DNA from: CAZKNJ01 sp964554185
GTDB taxonomy: Bacteria > 4484-113
Assembly: GCA_964554185.1 (NCBI GenBank)
Contig: CAZKNJ010000015.1
Span: forward strand, 1 to 45,058
Direction: 5' to 3'
DNA length: 45,058 nt
Position numbers and translations under genes: made by a program. The notes under the pieces are model-generated. The model was not told where the DNA came from and searched no databases. It saw only the letters and a program-made list of their open reading frames with translations. Of this stretch, positions 7,690 through 15,130 are shown piece after piece (the stretch's first letter is position 1; every line of letters starts with the position of its first letter).

Positions 7690-8850
7690 CTATGCACCCA
7701 TGCCCAGGCGCTGGGAACGCTGTAGCGTCTTGCCTTCGGTCATGAAGGACAGGGACACAACCAGCCCGATTCCCTGCATTTCACTGATGTTGGCCGCACC
7801 GCAGAGTCCCATTGAGGACCGCAGGCAGCCAACGAGGTTCTCTTCGCCAGTGGTCACCGAGGTCGGCCCGAAGAGAAGCTGTTTCAGTGGGATGTTCTTT
7901 TCGACCCGCACGCGGGTTCCGCGAGGCAGGTTCGGGTCCGGCGTCGCCATTCCCCAGTGGTAAGGTGCCGCGGGCGTTTCCGGGCAGCCAGCGAAGATAC
8001 TGCCGACCATCACCGCGTCAGCGCCAGCAGCCAGAGCTTTGGCCATCTGGCCGCCCTTGCGCATTCCGCCGTCGGTGATAACAGCCACGTACCTGCCGGA
8101 CTTCTCCAGGTAGTCCTGGCGGGCGGCGGCGACATCGGCGGTGGCGGTAATCTGCGGCACGCCGACTCCGGTAACCGCGCGCGTGGTGCAGGCCTCACCA
8201 GGCCCCACGCCGACGAGAATCCCTGCTGCGCCGGCTTCCATTTGCTCGTAGGCGACATCGTAGGAGACGCAGTTGCCGAGCAGCACCGGCATATCGATTT
8301 TGTTTATGAGTTCCGCGACCGACAGGACCTCTCCCTTGCTGGAGCGGTGACGCACGCTTATGACTGTGCTTTGCACCACGAGCACATCCAGTCCGGCCTT
8401 TACCGCATCGTCGGCCCAGCGCATGGCTCCGAGCGGCGTAAGGCTGCCTACCGCGGGCGCGCCCCGGTCTTTGACTTGCCTGATTGCGCGCTCGATCAGC
8501 TCCGGCTTAACGGGCTCGCGGTAGATGTCTTGGAGAACGCGGGTCGCTTCAGCGTCGCTGGCCGACACGACGCGCGCGAGCGGCTCCTCGGGTTTCTCAT
8601 ACTTGGTGAAGATACCCTCGAGGTTGAGCACCGCCATGCCGCCCAGCTCGTGCATCGCTACCGCGAAAGACGGGCTGACGACACCATCCATGGCGCTGGC
8701 GATTATCGGGAACTCCATGCGGAGTCCGCCTATGTCCACGGACAGGTCGACATCCGCGGGGTCAATGGTGGACGCGCTGGGAACGAGCGAGACGTCGTCA
8801 AAGCCTAAGGCAATACGGGCATTCTTGTGTTTGCTGAGCGGAAATTCCAT
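7690..8850 (-). CDS. guaB3: GuaB3-type IMP dehydrogenase-family protein lacking CBS domains
   Basis: This protein of 386 residues (ATG at 8850; a TTG at 8862 is less likely) is a TIM-barrel IMP dehydrogenase/GMP reductase family member. It has the N-terminal FDDVSLVPS motif, IIASAMDGV, the catalytic Cys loop GVGPGEACTTRAVTG and the FMN phosphate-binding ITDGGMRKGG. The two CBS domains of classical GuaB are absent, as in the GuaB3 group found in Actinobacteria and Cyanobacteria, whose reaction direction has been less certain than that of GuaB. Position directly before guaA argues for the IMP to XMP step. Whether a second, CBS-bearing GuaB exists elsewhere cannot be seen here. Confidence 0.9.
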   Translation of the reverse strand: MEFPLSKHKNARIALGFDDVSLVPSASTIDPADVDLSVDIGGLRMEFPIIASAMDGVVSPSFAVAMHELGGMAVLNLEGIFTKYEKPEEPLARVVSASDAEATRVLQDIYREPVKPELIERAIRQVKDRGAPAVGSLTPLGAMRWADDAVKAGLDVLVVQSTVISVRHRSSKGEVLSVAELINKIDMPVLLGNCVSYDVAYEQMEAGAAGILVGVGPGEACTTRAVTGVGVPQITATADVAAARQDYLEKSGRYVAVITDGGMRKGGQMAKALAAGADAVMVGSIFAGCPETPAAPYHWGMATPDPNLPRGTRVRVEKNIPLKQLLFGPTSVTTGEENLVGCLRSSMGLCGAANISEMQGIGLVVSLSFMTEGKTLQRSQRLGMGA

Positions 8851-8888
8851 AACGGTGCCCAAAGGGGGAGTGCGAACTCTGAAGCTCT

Positions 8889-8916
8889 ATTCTATCCCAC
8901 GGCAAGGGGTTGTCAA
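8889..8916 (-). promoter_or_regulatory. Near-consensus promoter of the guaB3-guaA-hpt operon
   Basis: Minus strand TTGACA (8916-8911), a 16-base spacer and TAGAAT (8894-8889), giving a leader of about 30 bases before the ATG at 8850. Confidence 0.75.
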
Positions 8917-8942
8917 GGGATTCCAAGGGCTATTTGCCCGTT

Positions 8943-9401
8943 TCAGCGCAGATGCAAGGCCTTTTCGGCCGACTCCAGCACGGTGCGGTAATTGCTGAAG
9001 GTCACCTGCTCCTTGGCCTGCGCCAGCGGGAACCACTCAACCTGCTTGATTCCCTCATCACCGAACTTCGCCTCCATTGGCGGCAAGCCTGCCGGCGCTT
9101 CCAGCAGAAAGAAGTGGACTGTCTTGCAGTTCAGCTTTTCCACGCCACCGTTGCGGGTTAAGAACTCGTAAAACACCGGACGCAGATAGCAGACCAACCG
9201 GAGTGAGGAAACATCCAGCCCGGTTTCCTCCTCGGTTTCGCGGATGGCGGCTTGCACCAGCGTCTCACCCAGGCCGATGTGCCCCTTGGGCAGGCCCCAG
9301 AACATGCCTGAGTGCCGTCTGGCCTGTATCAGTACCACGGGGATACCTTCGCTGGGCGCGAAAACCACCGCCCCAGAGCTTAAATGGGTGATCTTATCCA
9401 T
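8943..9401 (-). CDS. Nudix hydrolase, diadenosine tetraphosphatase-like
   Basis: The 152-residue protein holds a complete Nudix box, beginning GHIGLGETLVQAAIRE and continuing TEEETGL, which matches the G-x5-E-x7-RE-x-x-EE-x-G pattern that binds Mg. Upstream the segment WGLPKGHIG and downstream KTVHFFLLEAP resemble the bis(5'-nucleosyl)-tetraphosphatase and RppH-like branch, so it probably hydrolyses a nucleoside diphosphate-linked substrate in the cytoplasm. The exact substrate cannot be read from the sequence. It is transcribed away from plsX across a 63-base gap in which I see no convincing minus-strand promoter. Confidence 0.85.
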   Translation of the reverse strand: MDKITHLSSGAVVFAPSEGIPVVLIQARRHSGMFWGLPKGHIGLGETLVQAAIRETEEETGLDVSSLRLVCYLRPVFYEFLTRNGGVEKLNCKTVHFFLLEAPAGLPPMEAKFGDEGIKQVEWFPLAQAKEQVTFSNYRTVLESAEKALHLR

Positions 9402-9450
9402 GAACCTGAGCCGTTAGGGGCTTCAAAACAGCCGCCCCCATATAGTAAAG

Positions 9451-9456
9451 TGTAAT
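9451..9456 (+). promoter_or_regulatory. -10 element of plsX, close to the start codon
   Basis: TGTAAT ends eight bases before the plsX ATG at 9465 and no Shine-Dalgarno sequence intervenes. No good -35 is seen. An alternative -10, TATAGT, lies at 9441-9446. Confidence 0.4.
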
Positions 9457-9464
9457 TCTACCAG

Positions 9465-10529
9465 ATGCTTGAAACGACAATCGTTCTTGATGCTGCTTCC
9501 GCCGAGAAGGGCGTAGATGAAATCATGCTGGGCGCGGCGCTGGGGCTGAGGAAGCTGAAGCGCCCGATTGACCTGCATCTTGTGGTGTATGACGATTCTG
9601 ATACGCAATCACCGGCCGGAAACGAATTGGCTTCCGCCGCTAGTGCCGTGGGAGCGTCCGTGACCTTTCACACTGCCAGCGACCGCTTGCCCGACAGCAT
9701 TGAAAGCCCGGTGAAAGCCTACCGGAGCTACGCGAACAACCCGATCAATATCGCGTTCCAGCTGTATAAGAAGACCGGCGGGGCAATCATTTCGCCGGGA
9801 AATACCGGCCTGGTAATGACCTGCGCGCTTTTTGAGCTGGGGAGGATACCGGGCATCTCACGGCCGCCCATCGCTACGCCCTGGCCGACCAGGCGCAAGT
9901 CCATGTTCATCCTGGACTCCGGCGCGAATGTGGACGTCCGTCCGGTGCACCTGCACCAGTTCGCCCATATAGGCCGGGTGTACATGTCCCGGGTGTTCAA
10001 GCGCGAGAACCCCCGCATCGGGCTGCTCAGCAACGGCTCAGAAGACTATAAGGGCAGCCAGCTCGTAAAAGAGGCTCACAAGCTCCTCTCGGAGGATTCG
10101 GCCATCAACTTCGTCGGGCATGTGGAAGGCCAGAGCCTGCTGGACGGGAACGTTGACGTACTGCTGTGCGACGGGTTTCTGGGCAACATCCTGCTCAAGT
10201 TCGCGGAGGGCCTGGCGAGCACCTTCGGCACGTTGCTGAAGGAGGAGATTACGCGGAATCCCTTCACCGCGATGGCGGCATGGTTGTTCTTCCGCGGAAG
10301 CATGGCGCGGTTCAAGCGCAGGTTTGACTACTCCGAGTGGGGCGGCGCGCCCCTGCTGGGCGTGAAAGGGAATGTGGTCATTTGCCACGGGCGAAGCGAA
10401 GCCAAGGCCATTATGAACTCCATCCTCTGGGCCTCCCGGATGGTTGATGAGGATGTTAGCCGGAACATTGAAGCCGAGGTCCGGCGGGCGAATGTGCTCG
10501 CTGAAAACGGCCCTGAGCCCACGCAGTGA
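9465..10529 (+). CDS. plsX: Phosphate acyltransferase PlsX, divergent N-terminus
   Basis: PlsX makes acyl-phosphate from acyl-ACP for phospholipid synthesis. The 354-residue length fits. Family motifs are present: SPGNTGLVMT, LDSGANVDVRPVHLHQFA, GLLSNGSEDYKG, VGHVEGQSLLDGNVDVLLCDGFLGN and GVKGNVVICHG. The usual N-terminal DxMGGDxxP loop is not conserved: here it reads LDAASAEKG, keeping the Asp but losing the Gly-Gly-Asp. The gene heads a plsX-fabH-fabD block, the standard order, which supports the assignment. The start ATG at 9465 has no ribosome site and lies just below a -10-like element, so it may be translated from a leaderless mRNA. Confidence 0.9.
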   Translation: MLETTIVLDAASAEKGVDEIMLGAALGLRKLKRPIDLHLVVYDDSDTQSPAGNELASAASAVGASVTFHTASDRLPDSIESPVKAYRSYANNPINIAFQLYKKTGGAIISPGNTGLVMTCALFELGRIPGISRPPIATPWPTRRKSMFILDSGANVDVRPVHLHQFAHIGRVYMSRVFKRENPRIGLLSNGSEDYKGSQLVKEAHKLLSEDSAINFVGHVEGQSLLDGNVDVLLCDGFLGNILLKFAEGLASTFGTLLKEEITRNPFTAMAAWLFFRGSMARFKRRFDYSEWGGAPLLGVKGNVVICHGRSEAKAIMNSILWASRMVDEDVSRNIEAEVRRANVLAENGPEPTQ

Positions 10530-10553
10530 GTCCACCCGCTGGCGTGGATGGCG

Positions 10554-10559
10554 TATAAT
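10554..10559 (+). promoter_or_regulatory. -10 element before fabH
   Basis: Exact TATAAT in the 98-base gap between plsX and fabH. A -35 is not clear. The predicted leader is about 60 bases and ends with TTGGAGC, a good ribosome site for fabH. Confidence 0.45.
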
Positions 10560-10627
10560 TGGTGGTGCTCCGGTATTAAGCCTCCTGTTAGCATCCAGCC
10601 AATCCATGGTTCCTTGGAGCAAACACA

Positions 10628-11626
10628 ATGGACATCGATGTCTTAATCAAGGGCACCGGCAGGTATGCACCTGACCGCGTGTTCACCAACGAGGACTTTG
10701 AGAAAGTCCTTGACACCAGCGACGAGTGGATCACCACGCGCACAGGAATTAAGTCGCGCCACTTCGTCAGCCCCGGCGAGACCTGTTCGCTGCTGGGCGA
10801 GCGTGCGGCGCAGAGGATTCTGGAGAACGCCGGTATAAGAGCGGAGGAGGTTGAGCTTATCATTGTGCCGACGGTCACGCCAGAGCGTGTTTTCCCGGCG
10901 ACTGCGTCAATCATCCAGGGACGCATCGGCGCCAGCAAGGCGGCGTGCTTTGACCTGAACGCCGCATGCTGCGGCTTCATCTATGCGCTGGCCACGGCGT
11001 ACAACTACCTTCGGAGCGGAATGTACCATAACGCTCTCGTCATTGGCTCGGAAATCATGACCTCCATGGCGAACTACACCGACCGCAACACCTGCGTGCT
11101 GTTCGGCGACGCTGCGGCGGGGCTGTACCTGGAGGCCGTTCCCGCCACCAGCGACAGGCGGGGCATCCGTAACTTCGTGCTAGGCAGTGACGGCACGCTG
11201 ATTGATATTCTCTATCAGTACGCCGGCGGCAGCGCCGCGCCCGCGACGCTTGACACCGTGCTCAACGAGCAGCATTACATCTACATGGAGGGGCAGGAGG
11301 TGTTCAAGCACGCCGTGCGCCGCATGGATCAGACAGTGCGTGACGTTATCGCCAAGGACGGCGTTGACCCCTCGGAAGTGGACTGGTTCCTGGGGCACCA
11401 GGCCAACCAGCGCATCATTCAGTCCACCCAGCGCAGGTTGGGCGTGCCGGAAGAGAAGGTATACATCAACATCCAGCGGTACGGCAACACCACGTCGGCT
11501 TCCATCCCGCTGTGCGTTGACGAGCTGAACGAAGAAGGGAAGCTCAAGCCGGGGGACAAGATCGTGCTGTTTTCTTTCGGCGCAGGGCTGACCTGGGCGT
11601 CGTGCTACTTGATCTGGGGCACTTAG
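10628..11626 (+). CDS. fabH: 3-oxoacyl-ACP synthase III
   Basis: FabH condenses acetyl-CoA or another short acyl-CoA with malonyl-ACP to start fatty acid synthesis. The 332-residue protein carries the catalytic triad in its usual contexts: Cys in LNAACCGFIYALA, His in GHQANQRII and Asn in YGNTTSASIPL. The opening TGRYAPDRVFTNEDFEK and the ending FSFGAGLTWAS are typical. It follows plsX and precedes fabD by 19 bases. The next genes expected in many fab clusters (fabG, acpP, fabF) are not here. Confidence 0.96.
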   Translation: MDIDVLIKGTGRYAPDRVFTNEDFEKVLDTSDEWITTRTGIKSRHFVSPGETCSLLGERAAQRILENAGIRAEEVELIIVPTVTPERVFPATASIIQGRIGASKAACFDLNAACCGFIYALATAYNYLRSGMYHNALVIGSEIMTSMANYTDRNTCVLFGDAAAGLYLEAVPATSDRRGIRNFVLGSDGTLIDILYQYAGGSAAPATLDTVLNEQHYIYMEGQEVFKHAVRRMDQTVRDVIAKDGVDPSEVDWFLGHQANQRIIQSTQRRLGVPEEKVYINIQRYGNTTSASIPLCVDELNEEGKLKPGDKIVLFSFGAGLTWASCYLIWGT

Positions 11627-11645
11627 CGCCAAAGAGGAGAGGGTT

Positions 11646-12608
11646 ATGAAACTTGCTCTGCTGTTTCCCGGCCAAGCCTCCCAGCAAGCGGGAATGGGCC
11701 GGGACTTCCACGACGAATACGCGGAGGTTCGCAAGTACTTCGCGCAAGCGGACGAGACGCTCGGCTACCCGTTGTCCAACCTGATATTCAACGGCCCAGA
11801 AGAAGAGCTGACGCTGACGGCCAACGCGCAGCCGGCGATACTCACCGTGAGCTGCGCAATCTGGTCGGTGCTGAAGCCGTTTGTGGCGGATGGGACTGAG
11901 CTAATCGCTGCAGGCCACTCGCTGGGCGAGTACAGCGCGCTGGTGGCAGCGGGAGCGATGGAGTTTGCCGAGGCGTTGCGCATTGTGCATCTGCGCGGGA
12001 GGTTCATGCAGGAAGCGGTGCCCCCCGGCGCCGGCAAGATGGCCGCAATCTTCGGGCTGGAACAGCGGGCGATTGAAGAAACGCTAGCGGGGCTGAAGCT
12101 TGAAGGCGAGGTAGCCGAGCTGGCCAACGTCAATAGCACCGACCAGTTAGTTATATCCGGCAGCGCCGCGGGGATAGACCAGGCTGCGCAAGCGCTGAGC
12201 GCCGCCGGTGCCAAGCGCGTGGTTGAGCTGAAGGTCAGCGCGCCCTTCCACAGCAGTTTGATGACCCCCGCAGCGGAGAAGCTGAAGGCAGAGCTGCACG
12301 CAACATCGTTCTCCGCCGCGCAGTTCCCCGTCTACGCGAATGTGACCGCCGAGCAGTATTCCGGTGGAGCCGGAGCGATCCCCCAGACGCTTTACCGCCA
12401 GGTGACCGCGCCGGTGCGCTGGATGGACACGATTCAGAATATGCTCAAGGAGCGGCCGGACGCGTTCATTGAGGTGGGGCCGGGCAAGGTGCTGCGGATG
12501 CTAAACGCGCGAATAGCCCGCGAAGCGCCCTGCGCTTCAGTCGGGGACATTGAGGGTTTTGAGCGGGTGTTGGCCTACCTCTCCAGCGAAGCGAACTCCC
12601 CTGCGTAA
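11646..12608 (+). CDS. fabD: Malonyl-CoA:ACP transacylase
   Basis: FabD loads malonate onto acyl carrier protein. The 320-residue protein has the expected FPGQASQQAGMG opening, the nucleophile elbow GHSLGEYSA, the substrate Arg in LRGRFMQEA and the catalytic His in APFHSSLMTPA. It starts at an ATG with a strong GAGGAG site, 19 bases after fabH, and is clearly in the same transcript. Some fatty acid synthesis genes must lie elsewhere, because the block ends here and secD follows. Confidence 0.96.
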   Translation: MKLALLFPGQASQQAGMGRDFHDEYAEVRKYFAQADETLGYPLSNLIFNGPEEELTLTANAQPAILTVSCAIWSVLKPFVADGTELIAAGHSLGEYSALVAAGAMEFAEALRIVHLRGRFMQEAVPPGAGKMAAIFGLEQRAIEETLAGLKLEGEVAELANVNSTDQLVISGSAAGIDQAAQALSAAGAKRVVELKVSAPFHSSLMTPAAEKLKAELHATSFSAAQFPVYANVTAEQYSGGAGAIPQTLYRQVTAPVRWMDTIQNMLKERPDAFIEVGPGKVLRMLNARIAREAPCASVGDIEGFERVLAYLSSEANSPA

Positions 12609-12609
12609 G

Positions 12610-12638
12610 TTGAGGAGTCAAAGGCAAAGTGCTAGTAT
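12610..12638 (+). promoter_or_regulatory. Candidate promoter for secD-secF-recJ
   Basis: TTGAGG (12610-12615), a 17-base spacer and TAGTAT (12633-12638) preceded by TGC as an extended -10. It starts two bases after the fabD stop. Confidence 0.4.
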
Positions 12639-12665
12639 AAAGGTTCTATCGCGACTGGAGTGGAG

Positions 12666-13913
12666 ATGAATAAACGGCAGGCTAACCTCCTGTTAATTCT
12701 CGTTGTCCTCGTGATTGCGCTGGTGCAGCCCATCTGGCGCATGGCAGAGGGATTCGACGTTGTCACCCTCGGCCTGGACCTGAAGGGAGGCGTTTCGGTC
12801 GTCTTGCAGGCGACCCCGCCCATGGGCCAGGAAGTCAAGCCCGACGACATGAGCGGCTTGGTGGAGGTCATCCGCAACCGCGTTGACCCCCAGGGACAGA
12901 AAGAAGTCGTCATCACGGTGGTGGGTAACGACCGCGTGCTGGTGCAGGTGCCCGGCGAAAAAGACCCCAACGCGGTGCTCCAGTTAATCGGCAAGACCGC
13001 ATTGCTGGAGTTTGTCCACGCGGGGAAGGATGCGCTCGAGGAAGGCGCGTCCATTGAAGGTCTGAACCTGCCCGTGGTGGTTACGGGACGCGACCTGGCG
13101 GACGCCTACCCAACCAGGGACCAAATGGGGCGCCCGGCGGTGGGCTTTGAGTTCAAGGCTGACGCGGCGGATACGTTCGGCAAATTCACCAAGAACCATG
13201 TTAAGGAGTACCTGGCGATTGCGCTGGACGGAGTGGTGATTTCCTGCCCCGTTATCAACGGCCCCATTTGGGGTGGCCGTGGCATTATTGAAGGCGGCGG
13301 CTTCAATGTGGAAAACGCCACACTGCTGGCAAGGCAGATCAAGGGCGGCGCCCTGCCCATTCCAGTGCAGGAGCTCGAGAGCCGCGTAGTCGGGCCGAGT
13401 CTGGGCCAGGAGTCCATTGACGCGAGCGTAGTCGCCGGCATCGGCGGCTTCATTGTCATCCTGCTGTTCATGATTCTGCTGTACCGCCTGCCCGGCTTCG
13501 TTTCCAACCTGGCGCTCGCCCTGTATGTGGTATTGCTCGTCGGCTATCTCTCGCTGTTCAATGTCACGCTGACGCTGCCGGGTATCGCGGGCATCATCCT
13601 GTCCATCGGCATGGCGATTGATGCTAATATCATCATCTTTGAGCGCTTGAAAGAGGAGCTCGCCTGGGGCAAGACCCTCGGCGCGGCAATGGAGGCGGCT
13701 TTTGCGCGTGCTTGGATCGCCATTCTTGACGGCAACCTGACGACCCTCATCGCAGCGCTAATCCTCTTTTTCTTCGGAACCGGCCCAGTGAAGGGTTTTG
13801 CCATAACCCTATCGCTCGGCATCCTGATCTCAATGTTCAGCGCCGTATTCGTAACCCGCTTCATCCTGGAATTTGTTACCATGCGCTTCAAGAAGCTGGG
13901 CCTATACGCATAA
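12666..13913 (+). CDS. secD: Protein translocase subunit SecD
   Basis: SecD works with SecF and the proton-motive force to help release proteins exported through SecYEG. This form is short (415 residues) with one N-terminal membrane span, a reduced extracytoplasmic P1 region that keeps LGLDLKGGVSVVLQ, and the RND-type membrane bundle with SIGMAIDANIIIFERLKEEL. Five C-terminal spans can be recognised. The ATG at 12666 has GGAG five bases upstream; an in-frame GTG at 12660 overlaps that site and is less likely. secF follows after nine bases. Confidence 0.94.
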   Translation: MNKRQANLLLILVVLVIALVQPIWRMAEGFDVVTLGLDLKGGVSVVLQATPPMGQEVKPDDMSGLVEVIRNRVDPQGQKEVVITVVGNDRVLVQVPGEKDPNAVLQLIGKTALLEFVHAGKDALEEGASIEGLNLPVVVTGRDLADAYPTRDQMGRPAVGFEFKADAADTFGKFTKNHVKEYLAIALDGVVISCPVINGPIWGGRGIIEGGGFNVENATLLARQIKGGALPIPVQELESRVVGPSLGQESIDASVVAGIGGFIVILLFMILLYRLPGFVSNLALALYVVLLVGYLSLFNVTLTLPGIAGIILSIGMAIDANIIIFERLKEELAWGKTLGAAMEAAFARAWIAILDGNLTTLIAALILFFFGTGPVKGFAITLSLGILISMFSAVFVTRFILEFVTMRFKKLGLYA

Positions 13914-13922
13914 GAGGAAACA

Positions 13923-15122
13923 ATGCTCCAGAACCTAAACCGATACAAACTCATCCCCTTCGTCCAGTACAGCAAGCTTTGGCTGCTCATCTCCGCGCTG
14001 GCCATCATTGCGGGCGTCATCATCATGGTTGGCAACTACCGCACGATGGGCAACCCATTGTTCCTGGGCATTGACTTCACCGGCGGCAGCCTAATCCAGT
14101 TGCAGTTGCAGGAGCCGGGCAACGCCGCCGAGATTGCGGAGATTGCACAGAAGTACTCCGTCGGCGAAGCCATGGTGCAACTGCGGCGGGGACACCAGCG
14201 GGAGGTGGAGATTCGCGTACGCATTGACACCTCCAGCGCCAAGGACACTGCCACGCGCAGCGAGCTGCGGGCTGAGAAGATCAGCGAAATGGAGCGGGAG
14301 ATCGGCGACAAGTACGGCGGCTCCGAGAACATGCAGGTGCTACAGCAGGACTATGTGGGGCCGGTAGTGGGCGCGGAGCTAATAAGAAACGCCATCATCG
14401 CGCTCATCATTGGCACCATCGCGATAATGGTCTACATCTTCATCCGCTTCAACCGCCTTGTTTTCGCCATTGCAGCAGTTGTTGCGCTGATCCACGATGT
14501 GATAATCGCGCTGTCCGGAACCGCATTGCTCAAGCTGGAAGTCAACTCGTTTTTCATTGCGGTGGTACTGACTATCATCGGTTACTCCATCAACGACACC
14601 ATCATCATCTACGACCGCATCCGCGAGAACCTGCGCAATTTCCCGCAGATCAACTTCCCGACCATCATCAACCTCAGCCTTACGCAAACGCTTACGCGGT
14701 CGCTGGCGACCGTCGCGACAGTGGTGATAATGCTTATCGCGCTGCTGCTCTTCGGCGGGCGCGCGCTGTACGGTTTCAGCATGGCGATGCTCTTCGGAAT
14801 GATCTCCGGCGCTTACTCCTCCGTCTTTATCGCTGCACCCATCGTGCTCTACTTCACCCGCGAGGAGCGCAAGTACCGGCTACCCAAGTATGTTGACCTG
14901 GTGGCGGCGCACGAACAGGTGGCGACTGGCGAGTTTGACGAGGATGAAGCCGAGATCTACGAAGAAAAGGAGAAAGAGATGGTGCTGGCCCCAAAGGATG
15001 AGCGGAAGCCGGGAGCCGGGCGAACTGCCAGGGAGCCGGTGAGCAAGGCTGATGACGAAGAAGGCCGCCGGGAAGCTGCGGACAAGATAAAGAAGAAGAA
15101 AAAGAAGCTGCGCCGGCGGTAG
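13923..15122 (+). CDS. secF: Protein translocase subunit SecF with long charged C-terminal tail
   Basis: The 399-residue protein has the SecF motifs LGIDFTGGSLIQLQL near residue 50 and YSINDTIIIYDRIRENL in the membrane core, plus six predicted spans. After the last span a cytoplasmic tail of about 80 residues is highly charged: a Glu/Asp-rich part followed by a Lys/Arg-rich end (KKKKKKLRRR). The tail is longer than usual for SecF and may contact the membrane, the ribosome or a partner; that is a guess. recJ begins eight bases downstream with AGGTGA as ribosome site. Confidence 0.94.
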   Translation: MLQNLNRYKLIPFVQYSKLWLLISALAIIAGVIIMVGNYRTMGNPLFLGIDFTGGSLIQLQLQEPGNAAEIAEIAQKYSVGEAMVQLRRGHQREVEIRVRIDTSSAKDTATRSELRAEKISEMEREIGDKYGGSENMQVLQQDYVGPVVGAELIRNAIIALIIGTIAIMVYIFIRFNRLVFAIAAVVALIHDVIIALSGTALLKLEVNSFFIAVVLTIIGYSINDTIIIYDRIRENLRNFPQINFPTIINLSLTQTLTRSLATVATVVIMLIALLLFGGRALYGFSMAMLFGMISGAYSSVFIAAPIVLYFTREERKYRLPKYVDLVAAHEQVATGEFDEDEAEIYEEKEKEMVLAPKDERKPGAGRTAREPVSKADDEEGRREAADKIKKKKKKLRRR

Positions 15123-15130
15123 GTGACGAA

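Noticed and set aside
10530..10553. Hairpin between plsX and fabH as a terminator
   Set aside because: The CCAC/GTGG stem is short with a mismatch and there is no U-tract.
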